DNA of 64,000 bases from Phenylobacterium sp. (GCA_004799545.1 SSMU01000005.1:248001-312000), one strand, 5' to 3'. Shown: positions 34,223-42,228, numbered from the stretch's first letter. The notes: a model not told the origin generated them from the sequence alone. Program-made: numbers and translations.

Positions 34223-34551
34223 CCGCGGGCCCTCCGGAACAGGTCCTGGATCTTCGGCTGCAGCTGCATGGCCAGCGTCATGTCGGAGAGCTTCATCCGG
34301 CCGGTCATCATGGCGCGAACCGGATCGAGCTCGCCCTTGCCCAGCGCCTCGAGATCGCGCTTGGCCACGGTGACCACCAGGTCGGCGGGCTTGTCCTCAT
34401 TGGTGACGGCGCGGCCTTCAACGTGGATGACGCCTTCGCCCTTCAGATCGAGCTTGACGCTCTTGGCGAGCGCGGCCTGACCGGGTTCCGCATCGGACGC
34501 GGCGGCGCGGCGGATGCGATCCGTCAGCTCCTCCAGCGTCGCCATGCCCAA
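34219..34551 (-). CDS. SCP2 sterol-binding domain protein
   Basis: A 110-residue stand-alone SCP2-type lipid carrier. The fold markers are VKLDLKGEGVIHVEGRAV, then DLVVTVAKRDLEALGKGELD and the lipid-pocket helix PVRAMMTGRMKLSDMTLAMQ. The family binds fatty acids, sterol-like or acyl-CoA ligands. It precedes the alpha/beta hydrolase gene, with its TGA inside the hydrolase start (ATGA), so the two proteins are probably made together and may act on a shared lipid. The ATG used (34551) gives a short MGMATLEEL start; the second Met is equally possible. Confidence 0.87.
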   Translation of the reverse strand: MGMATLEELTDRIRRAAASDAEPGQAALAKSVKLDLKGEGVIHVEGRAVTNEDKPADLVVTVAKRDLEALGKGELDPVRAMMTGRMKLSDMTLAMQLQPKIQDLFRRARG

Positions 34552-34681
34552 CAGCTCTCCCGATTCGCAACCAGCTTCGCCTTGGGCGCGAGTGAAGTAA
34601 ACCGTCCGGCCGCCCGTGTTACGGTTTCAAGAAGCGTCGCGTCATTCGGCCGCTGCCGCCGCGGGCCTTGCAGAGCCGGCT

Positions 34682-34709
34682 CTTGAACGACCCCGCGCGG
34701 CGCCTATCT
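34682..34709 (+). promoter_or_regulatory. RpoH (sigma-32) type promoter of hsp20
   Basis: CTTGAA at 34682-34687 and CCTATCT at 34703-34709 are separated by 15 bp. This fits the alphaproteobacterial heat-shock consensus (CTTGAA, then C-C-T/C-ATAT-like -10). Transcription would start near 34716, giving a leader of about 110 nt. Confidence 0.65.
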
Positions 34710-34715
34710 CGTCTG

Positions 34716-34825
34716 GCGGAAGGCGCTGGATTTCCGGGCCTTCCGCGCGTCCGAGCGAGGCCTGATGGCTCGCCCACGGCGCGCTTCCATACGCAACCTT
34801 GCTTGACGAGAAGGATGTGACCCAG
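34716..34825 (+). promoter_or_regulatory. ROSE-type RNA thermometer in hsp20 leader
   Basis: The leader folds into successive hairpins. The first has perfect 9-bp arms GCGGAAGGC (34716-34724) and GCCTTCCGC (34738-34746). The last hides the ribosome site: TTGCTT (34799-34804) pairs with AAGGA (34811-34815) if the G at 34801 is bulged, over the loop GACGAG. UUGCU facing AGGA with a bulged G is the defining core of ROSE elements, which melt on heating. The start codon is 10 nt beyond the AGGA. Confidence 0.7.
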
Positions 34826-35284
34826 ATGCGTACGTTCGACTTCGCCCCCCTCTACCGCTCGGTCGTCGGCTTCGACCGCTTCGCCGACCTCCTGGAATCC
34901 GCCCAGGCGGAAACCGCCCCGGCCGGCTATCCGCCCTACAACATCGAGCGGACCGCCGAGAACGAGTACCGGATCGAGATCGCGGTCGCCGGCTTCAAGC
35001 CGGAAGAGCTCAACGTCGAGGTCAAGGAGAACCTGCTGACCGTGCAGGGCCGCAAGCCCGCCAACGACGAAGCCCGCCGCTACCTGCATCGCGGCCTGGC
35101 CGAGCGCAACTTCGAGCGCCGCTTCCAGCTCGCCGACTATGTGGTGGTGACCGACGCCAACCTGGCCGACGGCCTGCTGCAGCTGTCGCTGAAGCGCGAG
35201 ATCCCGGAAGCCCTCAAGCCGCGCCGCATCGAGATCGGCGCCGGCAAGCTGATCGAAGGCCAAGGCGCCGAAAAGGCGGCCTAG
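34826..35284 (+). CDS. Hsp20 family small heat-shock protein
   Basis: A 152-residue alpha-crystallin-type chaperone, like IbpA of rhizobia. It opens MRTFDFAPLYRSVVGFDRFA, the class A alphaproteobacterial form. The crystallin domain is residues about 38-130 (YNIERTAENEYRIEIAVAGF, VKENLLTVQGRK, YLHRGLAERNFERRFQLADY). The C-terminal anchor is altered: the usual I-x-I is within PRRIEIG. It prevents aggregation during heat shock. Expression is predicted to depend on both an RpoH promoter and a ROSE thermometer, and the gene ends in a clear terminator. Confidence 0.95.
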   Translation: MRTFDFAPLYRSVVGFDRFADLLESAQAETAPAGYPPYNIERTAENEYRIEIAVAGFKPEELNVEVKENLLTVQGRKPANDEARRYLHRGLAERNFERRFQLADYVVVTDANLADGLLQLSLKREIPEALKPRRIEIGAGKLIEGQGAEKAA

Positions 35285-35310
35285 GCTCCGATCGCACCGG
35301 ACTTGGACGA

Positions 35311-35341
35311 GGCGGCGCAGGGCATCCCTGCGCCGCCTTTT
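35311..35341 (+). terminator. Rho-independent terminator of hsp20
   Basis: A perfect 12-bp G/C-rich stem (GGCGGCGCAGGG with CCCTGCGCCGCC) with a CAT loop is followed by TTTT, 27 bp past the hsp20 stop codon. Confidence 0.9.
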
Positions 35342-35450
35342 CCATGCGCCAGGACCCCATGAAAAGGGCGGCCCGTCAAACCAACCAATCGTGGCTTGGC
35401 CGCGCGCCGGACCTCCGCCAATCCTTGCCCGGTCTGACCAGGGAGGGGTG

Positions 35451-36311
35451 ATGCTCGAGAAGGAACCCAGCCGCACGGCCCTGGCCGCCGCCGGGCACCG
35501 GGCGGCGCACCAGGTGCTGGAGAAGGGCCGCATCTTCGCCGATCCGCTGGCCCTGAAGATCCTCGGCGACGAGGGCGAGGCCGCGATCCGGCGGTCGAGC
35601 GACAACCCCGCCACCCGCGGCATGCGCTTCTTCATCGCCGCCAGGACCAAGGTGGCGGAGACCGCGCTGGCCGAGGGCGTCGAGACGCGTGGCGTCCGCC
35701 AGCTGGTGGTGCTGGGCGCCGGCCTCGACACCTTCGCCTACCGTAATCCCTTCGAGGGCCGCCTGCGGGTGTTCGAGGTCGACCATCCGGCCACCCAGGC
35801 CTGGAAGCGCCGCCGGCTCGGCGAGGCCGGCATCGGCCTGCCCGAGACGCTCGCCTTCACCCCCGTCGACTTCGAGCGCGACAGCCTGCTGGAGGCGCTG
35901 CGGGCCAAGGGCTTCGATCCTGCGGAGCGCAGCTTCTTCACCTGGCTGGGCGTCGTGCCCTATCTGACCGAGGCCGCGATCGCGGCGACGCTGCGGACGA
36001 TCGGCGGCCTGGCGGGCGGCGCCGAGGTGGTGTTCGACTACAGCGATCCGGTGGCGACCCTGTCGCCGGCGGCGCGCGCCGCGCATCAGGAACGCGCCGC
36101 CCGGGTGGCCGCGCTCGGCGAGCCCTTCCTCAGCTATTTCGAGCCGGCTGAGCTGCATGCGCAACTGGCCACGCTCGGCTTCGCGCGGATCGAGGACATC
36201 GGGCCGCGGGGATTGCTGAAACGTTTCGTCGGCCCGCTGCCCGCCGCCCTGGCGCGACGCAACCGCGGCGGCCACGTGATCTTCGCCGCGACGGCCCAGA
36301 CGCCGGCCTAG
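35451..36311 (+). CDS. class I SAM-dependent methyltransferase (LCMT-like)
   Basis: A 286-residue methyltransferase of the LCM family (leucine carboxyl methyltransferase fold). Marks: RTALAAAGHRAAHQVLEKGR (typical N-terminal helix), then the SAM motif QLVVLGAGLDTFAYRNPF and EVDHPATQAWKRRRL. The motif IV segment FFTWLGVVPYLTEAAIAATL is typical too. These proteins methylate carboxyl or hydroxyl groups of small molecules, including polyketides. The partner is unknown. GGAGGGG directly before the ATG is a good ribosome site. The stop overlaps the YccF-family gene on the other strand. Confidence 0.9.
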   Translation: MLEKEPSRTALAAAGHRAAHQVLEKGRIFADPLALKILGDEGEAAIRRSSDNPATRGMRFFIAARTKVAETALAEGVETRGVRQLVVLGAGLDTFAYRNPFEGRLRVFEVDHPATQAWKRRRLGEAGIGLPETLAFTPVDFERDSLLEALRAKGFDPAERSFFTWLGVVPYLTEAAIAATLRTIGGLAGGAEVVFDYSDPVATLSPAARAAHQERAARVAALGEPFLSYFEPAELHAQLATLGFARIEDIGPRGLLKRFVGPLPAALARRNRGGHVIFAATAQTPA

Positions 36312-36676
36312 ACCTCGATGACCATCTTGCCGACCGGGGCCAGGGAGGCGGCGGCCAGCTTCAGGTGCTGCCAGGCGAAGGGGATGCCGATGATGGTCAC
36401 CGCCAGGCCGAGGGCGAAGACCAGGTGGTGGAGGGCGAGCCACCAGCCGGCCAGCACCACCCACAGGACGTTCAGGACCAGGCTGGTCGCCCCATAGTCG
36501 CGGTCCACCAGCACCCGCCCGAACGGCCAGTAGCTGAAGCTGGCCATGCGGAAGGCGGCGGGGGTCCACGGCAGGCCGATCACGGTGATCGCCAGCAGGG
36601 CGCCCGCGAACAGCCACAGGGTGCCGGAGATCCAGCCGCCGAAGATGAACCACAGGATGTTGAGCAACAGTCGCAT
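36308..36676 (-). CDS. YccF domain inner-membrane protein
   Basis: A 122-residue protein with two repeats of the YccF membrane module: LLLNILWFIFGGWISGTLWL and, about 60 residues on, LVLNVLWVVLAGWWLALHHL. Each is followed by a glycine/proline turn (IGLPWTPAAFR and IGIPFAWQHLK). This duplicated pattern is diagnostic. The family's role is unknown. The ATG at 36676 gives the usual start MRLLLNILW. It is convergent with the methyltransferase gene. Confidence 0.88.
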   Translation of the reverse strand: MRLLLNILWFIFGGWISGTLWLFAGALLAITVIGLPWTPAAFRMASFSYWPFGRVLVDRDYGATSLVLNVLWVVLAGWWLALHHLVFALGLAVTIIGIPFAWQHLKLAAASLAPVGKMVIEV

Positions 36677-36743
36677 GAGGCGCCCCCAAGGTCCGTCCAG
36701 GCTGGGGCATGCCGCAGCGGATGTCGAATCCGGGTGGCCGGGC

Positions 36744-37997
36744 CTAGTCCTTGGCCAGTCCCAGCGCGGCGCGGCGCTGGGTCGGGGTGAGCTCGACGGC
36801 CGCCAGGCGCGCATCGGTCAGGTCGCAGCCACGCAGATCGGCGTCGGACATCGCCGCGCCGGAAAGGTCGGCCCCGGCCGCGAAGGCCCAGCGCATCCGC
36901 GCCGCGGTCAGGGTGGTGGGCGTCGAGCGGCCGCCGCTCAGCGGCAGGGGCCCCATCAGCGCCTTCTGCAGCCGGCTCTTGGTGAGGTCGGCGCCGGCCA
37001 GCCGCGCGCCGCGCAGGTCGGCCTGGATCAGGCTCGCGCCGCGCAGGTTGGCGCCCTCGAGGTCGGCGCCCTGCAGTTCGGCGTCGCCGAAGTCGAGCCC
37101 CACCAGGCAGGCGCGCCGGGCGCTGAGCGCGGTCAGCCGCAGGCCCTTCAGCATCGCCCCCAGCGGGCGCAGGTCCTCGTCGTCGACCACCGCCCGCTTG
37201 CCCTCGCCGCCGCCGGTGCGGACCCACTTGTCGTGCGCCCTCAGCAGCGCCGCGAGCTTGTCGGCGCGGGAGACCACGGTGCGGCTGGGCGAGGCCAGGG
37301 CCCCCTCCAGCTTGGCGCCCTTGGTCTTGGCGGCGGTGAGCAGAACGCCGGCCAGCACCGCGCCCTTCAGGTCGGCGCCTTCCAGGTTGGCCCCGGCCAT
37401 CACCGCGTTGTCCAGCATGGCGCCGGCCAGGTTCGCGCCTGTCAGGACAGCGTCGTCGAGGCTGACGTTCTTCATCGAGCAGTCGGAGAAGTCGGCGCCG
37501 GCGGCATGCACGCCCTGCAGGCGCGCGCGGTCGAGGGTGGCGCCGGTCAGCATGGCCATGTCGAGCTCGCCCGGCCGCGGCTCCTCGACCACGGCGGGGA
37601 AGCCCTTGCTGGGATGCGGCAAGGCGACCTTGCCGGGCCGCAGGTCCACCTCGGTGAGGTCGGCGTGGGCGAGGTTCGCGCCCTGCAGGCAGGCGCCGCG
37701 CATATTGGCCCGGGTGAGGATCGCGCCGCGCAGGTCGGCGCTGCGCAGGTCGCAGCCGGCCAGGTTGGCGCCGGCCAGGACCGTCGAGACCAGCTTGGCG
37801 CCGTCGAACACCGAGCCCGCGAACTCCGCCTCGGTCAGGTCGCGGCCGGAGAGGTCGAAGCCGGTGAAGTCGACGAACGGCAGGCTGGCGCGCTTGCCGC
37901 CCGGCTCGCCGCGCACCAGGCGCGCATGGCCGTCAAGGATCATCTCCAGCTCGTCGCGCGTGAGCTTGCGACGGCCTGGAAGGGCGGGTCTGGCCAT
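36744..37997 (-). CDS. pentapeptide-repeat protein A of a tandem pair
   Basis: A 417-residue protein made mainly of A(D/N)LXX pentapeptide repeats, which fold as a four-sided right-handed helix. It has two halves. Each begins with a short helical cap with a similar pattern (LDGHARLVRGEPGGKRA near residue 21 and LRAHDKWVRTGGGEGKRA near 253) and then the pentapeptide run. It is a paralog of the protein encoded just upstream (38029), which shows the same two-part layout and the same C-terminal motif MGPLPLSGGRSTPTTL-like. The families known to bind gyrase use the same helix, but nothing here shows that. No signal peptide. It lies 31 bp after its twin in one operon. Confidence 0.9.
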   Translation of the reverse strand: MARPALPGRRKLTRDELEMILDGHARLVRGEPGGKRASLPFVDFTGFDLSGRDLTEAEFAGSVFDGAKLVSTVLAGANLAGCDLRSADLRGAILTRANMRGACLQGANLAHADLTEVDLRPGKVALPHPSKGFPAVVEEPRPGELDMAMLTGATLDRARLQGVHAAGADFSDCSMKNVSLDDAVLTGANLAGAMLDNAVMAGANLEGADLKGAVLAGVLLTAAKTKGAKLEGALASPSRTVVSRADKLAALLRAHDKWVRTGGGEGKRAVVDDEDLRPLGAMLKGLRLTALSARRACLVGLDFGDAELQGADLEGANLRGASLIQADLRGARLAGADLTKSRLQKALMGPLPLSGGRSTPTTLTAARMRWAFAAGADLSGAAMSDADLRGCDLTDARLAAVELTPTQRRAALGLAKD

Positions 37998-38028
37998 GGT
38001 CAGCGCTGGGGTCTGGGCGGCCGGGGGG

Positions 38029-39300
38029 TCAAATCACTTCCTCCAGGCCGCGTGCGCCATGGCGGGTGATGCCGGTGAAACTGGCCTGACGCATGGAGGC
38101 GCCGCGGAAGTTGGCGCGGCTAACGTCGGCGTTGAGGAAGATGGCGTGCCGCAGGTCCGCGCCGGAAAGGTCGGCGAACTTCAGCATCGCGCCGGAGAGG
38201 TTGGTGGGCAGGATGCGGTCGGCGCCCAGGATCAGCGGGCCCATCTGCGCCTCGCGCAGGTCGGCGCCGGAGAGCTTCACGTTCACCAGCCGCGCGCCCC
38301 GCAGGTCGGCGCGGCGCAGATTGCAGCCGCGCAGGTCGGCGCCTTCCAGATGCGCGCCCTGCAGCTGCACGCCCTCCATGTCGAGGCCATAGAAGATCGC
38401 GTGCTTGGCCGAGAGCGCCGTGAGGTTGAAGCCGCGGATGGACTCCAGCGACCGCAGGTCCGCCTTGTCGAACGAGGACGGGCTGCCCTCGGCGCCGTCG
38501 GTCTCGCACCAGCGGGCATGCTCGCGGATCAGGTGGGCGTAATTGATCTGCTCGGCGTGGCTGACCGTCGGCTCGTCGGTGAGCACGCCGGCCATATTGG
38601 CGTCGAGCACGTTCCAGGAGAGGGTCTTGGCGCCCACCAGGATGGCGTCGCGCAGGTCCGCGCCGGCCAGGTCGGCCCCGGAGAGATCGGCGCCGGAGAG
38701 GTTGGCCCCGGCCATGGTGGCGTGCTTCAGGTTGGCCCGAACCAGCTTGGCGTCCTTCAAGACCGCGTCGGTGAAGTCGGCGCGCATGGCCATGACGCCG
38801 GAGAGCCGCGAGCGCTCCAGGTTGGCGCCCGCCAGGATCGCGCCCCGCGCCTCGCCCGCCACGACCGCCGGGTTGGTCTCCACCCGGCGCAGGCCCTCGC
38901 GCCGGTCGGCGGCGGCCAGCGCGCCCTCGCGCAGGTCGCATTCGAACAGGTCGGCGCCGGTCAGGTTGGCGTTGCGCAGGCAGGCCCCGCGCAGGTCGGC
39001 GCGGCGCAGGGAGGCCTCGGTGAGGTTGGCGTCGGAGAGGTCGGCGCCGAACAGGTTGGCGTGGTCGAGCCGCACGCCCTTGGCGGTGCAGCCCATCAGC
39101 ACCGCTCCGGTCAGGTCGGCGTCGCAGAGGTTCTTGCCCGAAAGGTCGAGGCCCGAGAGGTCGCACCAAGCGAACACCGCCCGCGCCCCGCCGGGCTTGG
39201 AGGTCCACAGGCGGTCGTGCTTGGCGCAGATCGCGTCGACCATCGCCTGGGTGAGGCGGCGGACGACCAGGCTGTGGGCGGGCGCGACGGGCAGGGCCAC
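38029..39300 (-). CDS. pentapeptide-repeat protein B of a tandem pair
   Basis: A 423-residue pentapeptide-repeat protein. The N-terminal cap has CAKHDRLWTSKPGGARA (residues about 24-40), followed by DLSGLDLSGKNLCDADLTGA and further repeats. A central cap IREHARWCETDGAEGSP (about residue 263) precedes a second repeat run with LTALSAKHAIFYGLDMEG, matching the twin's LTALSARRACLVGLDFGD. This supports tandem gene duplication and internal duplication. It is cytoplasmic by sequence. The RibD-like gene upstream is on the same strand with a 68-bp gap. The biological role is unknown. Confidence 0.9.
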   Translation of the reverse strand: MALPVAPAHSLVVRRLTQAMVDAICAKHDRLWTSKPGGARAVFAWCDLSGLDLSGKNLCDADLTGAVLMGCTAKGVRLDHANLFGADLSDANLTEASLRRADLRGACLRNANLTGADLFECDLREGALAAADRREGLRRVETNPAVVAGEARGAILAGANLERSRLSGVMAMRADFTDAVLKDAKLVRANLKHATMAGANLSGADLSGADLAGADLRDAILVGAKTLSWNVLDANMAGVLTDEPTVSHAEQINYAHLIREHARWCETDGAEGSPSSFDKADLRSLESIRGFNLTALSAKHAIFYGLDMEGVQLQGAHLEGADLRGCNLRRADLRGARLVNVKLSGADLREAQMGPLILGADRILPTNLSGAMLKFADLSGADLRHAIFLNADVSRANFRGASMRQASFTGITRHGARGLEEVI

Positions 39301-39368
39301 GACGGGGGGACTCCGAACTTCGCCGTCAATCTAGGTCCATCGCGCTTAAGGATGGATTGCCGCCGGCC

Positions 39369-39827
39369 TCAAATTCCCCGTTCTGGGTTGCGGGGTGAAT
39401 AGGCCGCGTAGAGCCCCGCCGCCTCGTCCGCCAAGAGCCCGGTTTCCACGGGGATTCCCCCGGCCCGCAGGCGGTCAGGCCCCTGTCCCGCGGCCAGGAC
39501 GGAGGGATCGGCGCAGGCGATCACCACCCGCGCGACGCCGGCCGCCACCAGCCGCTCGCCGCAGGACGCCGCCCCCGACGAGCGTTCGCCGCAAGGTTCA
39601 AGCGTAACATAGGTTATAGCCCCCCGCGCCGCCCCGCCGGCCTGGTCCAGCGCGATCTCCTCCGCATGCGGCCGTCCGCCCTTGCCGGTGGCGCCCTCGC
39701 CAATCGTCCGGCCATCCTTGACGATCACGCAGCCGACGGAGGGGTTCTCCCCTGTTCGCCCGAGGTTGGCGCGCGCCAGGGCGATGGCGCGGCGCATGTG
39801 GGCGGAATCGTCCGGGTCGGCGGTCAT
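39369..39827 (-). CDS. RibD-type deaminase domain protein, stand-alone
   Basis: A 152-residue zinc deaminase that corresponds to the N-terminal (deaminase) half of the bifunctional riboflavin enzyme RibD. Zinc and catalytic residues are His54 and Glu56 (RPHAEEIAL), Cys79 (EPCG) and Cys89, with nine residues between the two cysteines as in RibD. NLGRTGENPSVGCVIVKDGR is the usual RibD start. The reductase half is absent and the frame ends cleanly after YSPRNPERGI. It could deaminate diaminohydroxyphosphoribosylaminopyrimidine or a different nucleotide. No other rib gene is in the window. Confidence 0.8.
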   Translation of the reverse strand: MTADPDDSAHMRRAIALARANLGRTGENPSVGCVIVKDGRTIGEGATGKGGRPHAEEIALDQAGGAARGAITYVTLEPCGERSSGAASCGERLVAAGVARVVIACADPSVLAAGQGPDRLRAGGIPVETGLLADEAAGLYAAYSPRNPERGI

Positions 39828-40036
39828 GCGCCTTCATGCGCCGTCGGCGGGCGTGGGAGAAGGCGCCGGCGGTTCCGGAGACTCGCAACCACCAGTTGTT
39901 GTGCTACGGTCAAGCTGTCGGGGGGCCGTCCTGTCATGCACGGGCGGCGGCGTGCGCTTCGGCCAGCAGACATTGAGTTCACCTCGGCGGTCACGCCGGC
40001 AGTCCTCTTTTGCAACCCAAACGGCAGGAGTGAACG

Positions 40037-40567
40037 ATGAAGACCAGGCTCGCAATCGCGGCGATTTCCGCGGCCGGCCTCGCCGCGCTCGGCGGACTCG
40101 CGCTCGCCGCGCAGGACCGCTCGACCCTGAAGGTCCCGAGCGGCCTCTCCTTCTCCGAATTCAAGGGCTACCAGGGCTGGGAGGACGTCGCCGTCAGCCA
40201 GGTCCCCGGCAGCCAGAAGCTGATCGCCGCCAACCCGGTGATGATGGCCGCCTACAAGAAGGGCCTGCCCGCCAAGGGCCAGAAGTTCCCCAACGGCTCC
40301 AAGGTGGTGAAGATCGAGTGGTCGCAGAAGCCGAACCCGGACTCGCCCTACGCCGTGCAGGTGCCCGACAAGCTGAAGTCGTTGGCCTTCATCGAGAAGG
40401 ACCTGAAGCGCTTCCCGAAGACCAACGGCTGGGCCTACGCCAAGTTCGATGTCGACCCGAAGACCGGCGCCTTGAAGCCCGAGGGGACCGGCGCCGCGTG
40501 CGGCTACGCCTGCCACACCGCCGTGGCCGCCCAGGACTACATCTTCACGGCCTATCCGGCGCGTTAG
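40037..40567 (+). CDS. cytochrome P460 family protein
   Basis: A 176-residue exported haem protein. Residues 1-25 are a signal peptide. The c-type haem motif CGYACH (Cys155, Cys159, His160) is near the C-terminus. Upstream there is the P460-type beta sheet with PSGLSFSEFKGYQGWEDVAV, LPAKGQKFPNGSKVVKIEWS and FPKTNGWAYAKFD. P460 cytochromes carry a lysine- or tyrosine-crosslinked haem and oxidise hydroxylamine or bind NO; a suitable lysine (about residues 83-98) is present but the crosslink cannot be shown. AGGAG at 40026 sets the start. It stands alone. Confidence 0.82.
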   Translation: MKTRLAIAAISAAGLAALGGLALAAQDRSTLKVPSGLSFSEFKGYQGWEDVAVSQVPGSQKLIAANPVMMAAYKKGLPAKGQKFPNGSKVVKIEWSQKPNPDSPYAVQVPDKLKSLAFIEKDLKRFPKTNGWAYAKFDVDPKTGALKPEGTGAACGYACHTAVAAQDYIFTAYPAR

Positions 40568-41145
40568 GTCCCAGCGGGCCGTAGCCCGGCGATCAGGATG
40601 GCGATCAGCCGCCGGGCGCTGGGCGGCCAGTCGGGGCGGTCGTAGCCCTGGCTCAGGCCCATGATGATCCGGGTCAGGTCTTCCGGCTGCACGCCGGGAC
40701 GCACGGCGCCGCTGGCCAGCAGCTTCTGGCCCAGGCGGTTCAGCGCGTCGGTGACCGGCGCGCCGGACGCCGCGTAGAGCCGCGCCCCTTCGGCGGAGGC
40801 GGCCTGCAGCGCCGGCGCCACCACGCGCTTGGTCGCCAGGTAGTCCACCAGGAGGTGCAGCCAGGCCTCGAAGGCCTCCAGCGGCGGGCGCTCCGCCAGC
40901 AGCCGGTCGGCCGAGGTGGTGAGCTGCTCGACCTCGCGCTGGTAGACCGCGGCCAGCAGGGCGTCGCGGGTCGGGAAATGCCGATAGAAGGTGCCGATGC
41001 CGAGGCCCGCACGGCGCGCGATCTCCTCCAGGGCGACGTCGGCGCCGGCGTCGGCGAAGGCGGCCTTGGCCGCCGCGAGCAGCTGCTCGCGGTTGCGCAG
41101 GCTGTCCGCCCGCGGCTTACGCGCACCCTTGTTGTCGACGCTCAC
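40564..41145 (-). CDS. TetR/AcrR family regulator
   Basis: A 193-residue TetR-type repressor. The N-terminal helix-turn-helix is residues about 18-62 (RNREQLLAAAKAAFADAGAD, then VALEEIARRAGLGIGTFYRHF). The C-terminal ligand domain is the TetR_C-type seen in Rv-like regulators, with VVAPALQAASAEGARLYAAS. I use the GTG at 41145; the longer ATG frame to 41202 would run into the operator. It is divergent from the SDR gene, and two matching 13-bp palindromes lie between them. The inducer is unknown. The stop overlaps the convergent P460 gene stop by four bases. Confidence 0.88.
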   Translation of the reverse strand: MSVDNKGARKPRADSLRNREQLLAAAKAAFADAGADVALEEIARRAGLGIGTFYRHFPTRDALLAAVYQREVEQLTTSADRLLAERPPLEAFEAWLHLLVDYLATKRVVAPALQAASAEGARLYAASGAPVTDALNRLGQKLLASGAVRPGVQPEDLTRIIMGLSQGYDRPDWPPSARRLIAILIAGLRPAGT

Positions 41146-41164
41146 AACTCGGCCCTTGAAAAAC

Positions 41165-41200
41165 GGAGGCACCCTCCGCATATATCCGGAGGCCACCTCC
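41165..41200. promoter_or_regulatory. paired TetR operator half-palindromes GGAGG-N3-CCTCC
   Basis: GGAGG-CAC-CCTCC at 41165-41177 and GGAGG-CCA-CCTCC at 41188-41200 are two 13-bp palindromes with centres 23 bp apart, separated by an AT-rich CATATAT. They lie between the TetR gene and its divergent SDR target. Both should be sites of the repressor. Confidence 0.7.
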
Positions 41201-41253
41201 ATTTAAGCATTCGCGGCGGCGAAATCCACCCATCTTTCCCCGGAGACCCCCTC

Positions 41254-42228
41254 ATGACCCAATCCTTCGGAGCCACCTCCACCACCGACCAGGTGCTGGC
41301 CGGCGTCGACCTCACCGGCACGCGCATCCTGGTCACCGGCGTCTCGGCCGGGCTCGGCGTCGAGACCGCCCGGGCGCTCGCCGCCCGCGGCGCCCAGGTC
41401 ACCGGCGCCGCCCGGGATCTGGAGAAGGCCCGCGCCGCCACCCAGGGCATCCCGCGCCTGGAGCTCGTCGAGCTCGACCTAGCCAACCTCGCCAGCGTGC
41501 GCGCCGCCGCCGACAAGCTCGTGGCCGACGGCCGGCCCTTCGACCTGGTGATCAACAACGCCGGCGTCATGGCCACGCCGTTCGGCAAGACCGCTGACGG
41601 CTTCGAGACCCAGTTCGGCACCAACCACCTGGGCCACTTCCTGCTGACCAACCGCATCGCCTCGCTGCTGAAGGCCGGCTCGCGCGTCGTGGAGCTGTCC
41701 TCCGCCGGCCACCGCTTCTCGGACGTCGACCTGGAAGACCCCAATTTCGAGCACACCGACTACACCCCGTTCGGGGCCTATGGCCGCTCCAAGACCGCCA
41801 ATGTGCTGTTCGCCGTCGAGTTCGACCGGCGCCATAAGGACCGCGGCGTCCGCGCCACGGCGGTCCATCCGGGCGGCATCCAGACCGAGCTCGGCCGGCA
41901 CATGACGCCGGAGTTGGTGCAGGAGATGATCGACAGCATCAACGCCGCCCAACAGGCGAGCGCCGCGGCGCCGTTCGAGTGGAAGACCATCCCGCAGGGC
42001 GCGGCGACCTCCGTCTGGGCCGGCGTGGTGGCCGACGCCGACGCGGTCGGCGGCCACTACTGCGAGGACTGCCACGTGGCCGAGGTGGTCGAGGAGGCCC
42101 CGGCCGGCGACGGGGCGTCGGGCCGCTCGAGCCTGATCCGCGGCGGCATCCGCCGCTACGCCATCGACCCCGAGCACGCCAAGGCGCTCTGGGCTCTCAG
42201 CGAGAAGATGGTCGGCGAGAGCTTCTAG
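41254..42228 (+). CDS. SDR family oxidoreductase
   Basis: A 324-residue short-chain dehydrogenase. The NAD(P) motif is GTRILVTGVSAGLGVETARA, a T-G-x-x-x-G-x-G with Ser-Ala in place of the usual pair. LVINNAGVMATPFGKT is the NNAG strand. The catalytic set is Ser (VVELSSAGHRF), Tyr and Lys (YGRSKTANVLF). It resembles retinol-dehydrogenase/WW-domain oxidoreductase-type SDRs. There is a C-terminal extension with Cys-rich GGHYCEDCHVAEVVEEAP, as in that group. It is under the predicted control of the divergent TetR protein. The substrate is unknown. Confidence 0.9.
   Translation: MTQSFGATSTTDQVLAGVDLTGTRILVTGVSAGLGVETARALAARGAQVTGAARDLEKARAATQGIPRLELVELDLANLASVRAAADKLVADGRPFDLVINNAGVMATPFGKTADGFETQFGTNHLGHFLLTNRIASLLKAGSRVVELSSAGHRFSDVDLEDPNFEHTDYTPFGAYGRSKTANVLFAVEFDRRHKDRGVRATAVHPGGIQTELGRHMTPELVQEMIDSINAAQQASAAAPFEWKTIPQGAATSVWAGVVADADAVGGHYCEDCHVAEVVEEAPAGDGASGRSSLIRGGIRRYAIDPEHAKALWALSEKMVGESF

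Noticed and set aside
36751..39402. Very long open frame antisense to both pentapeptide-repeat genes
   Set aside because: Its product is Arg/Ser/Ala-rich without domain features. It arises because repeated GCN-GA/CN codons of the pentapeptide repeats rarely give stops on the other strand.
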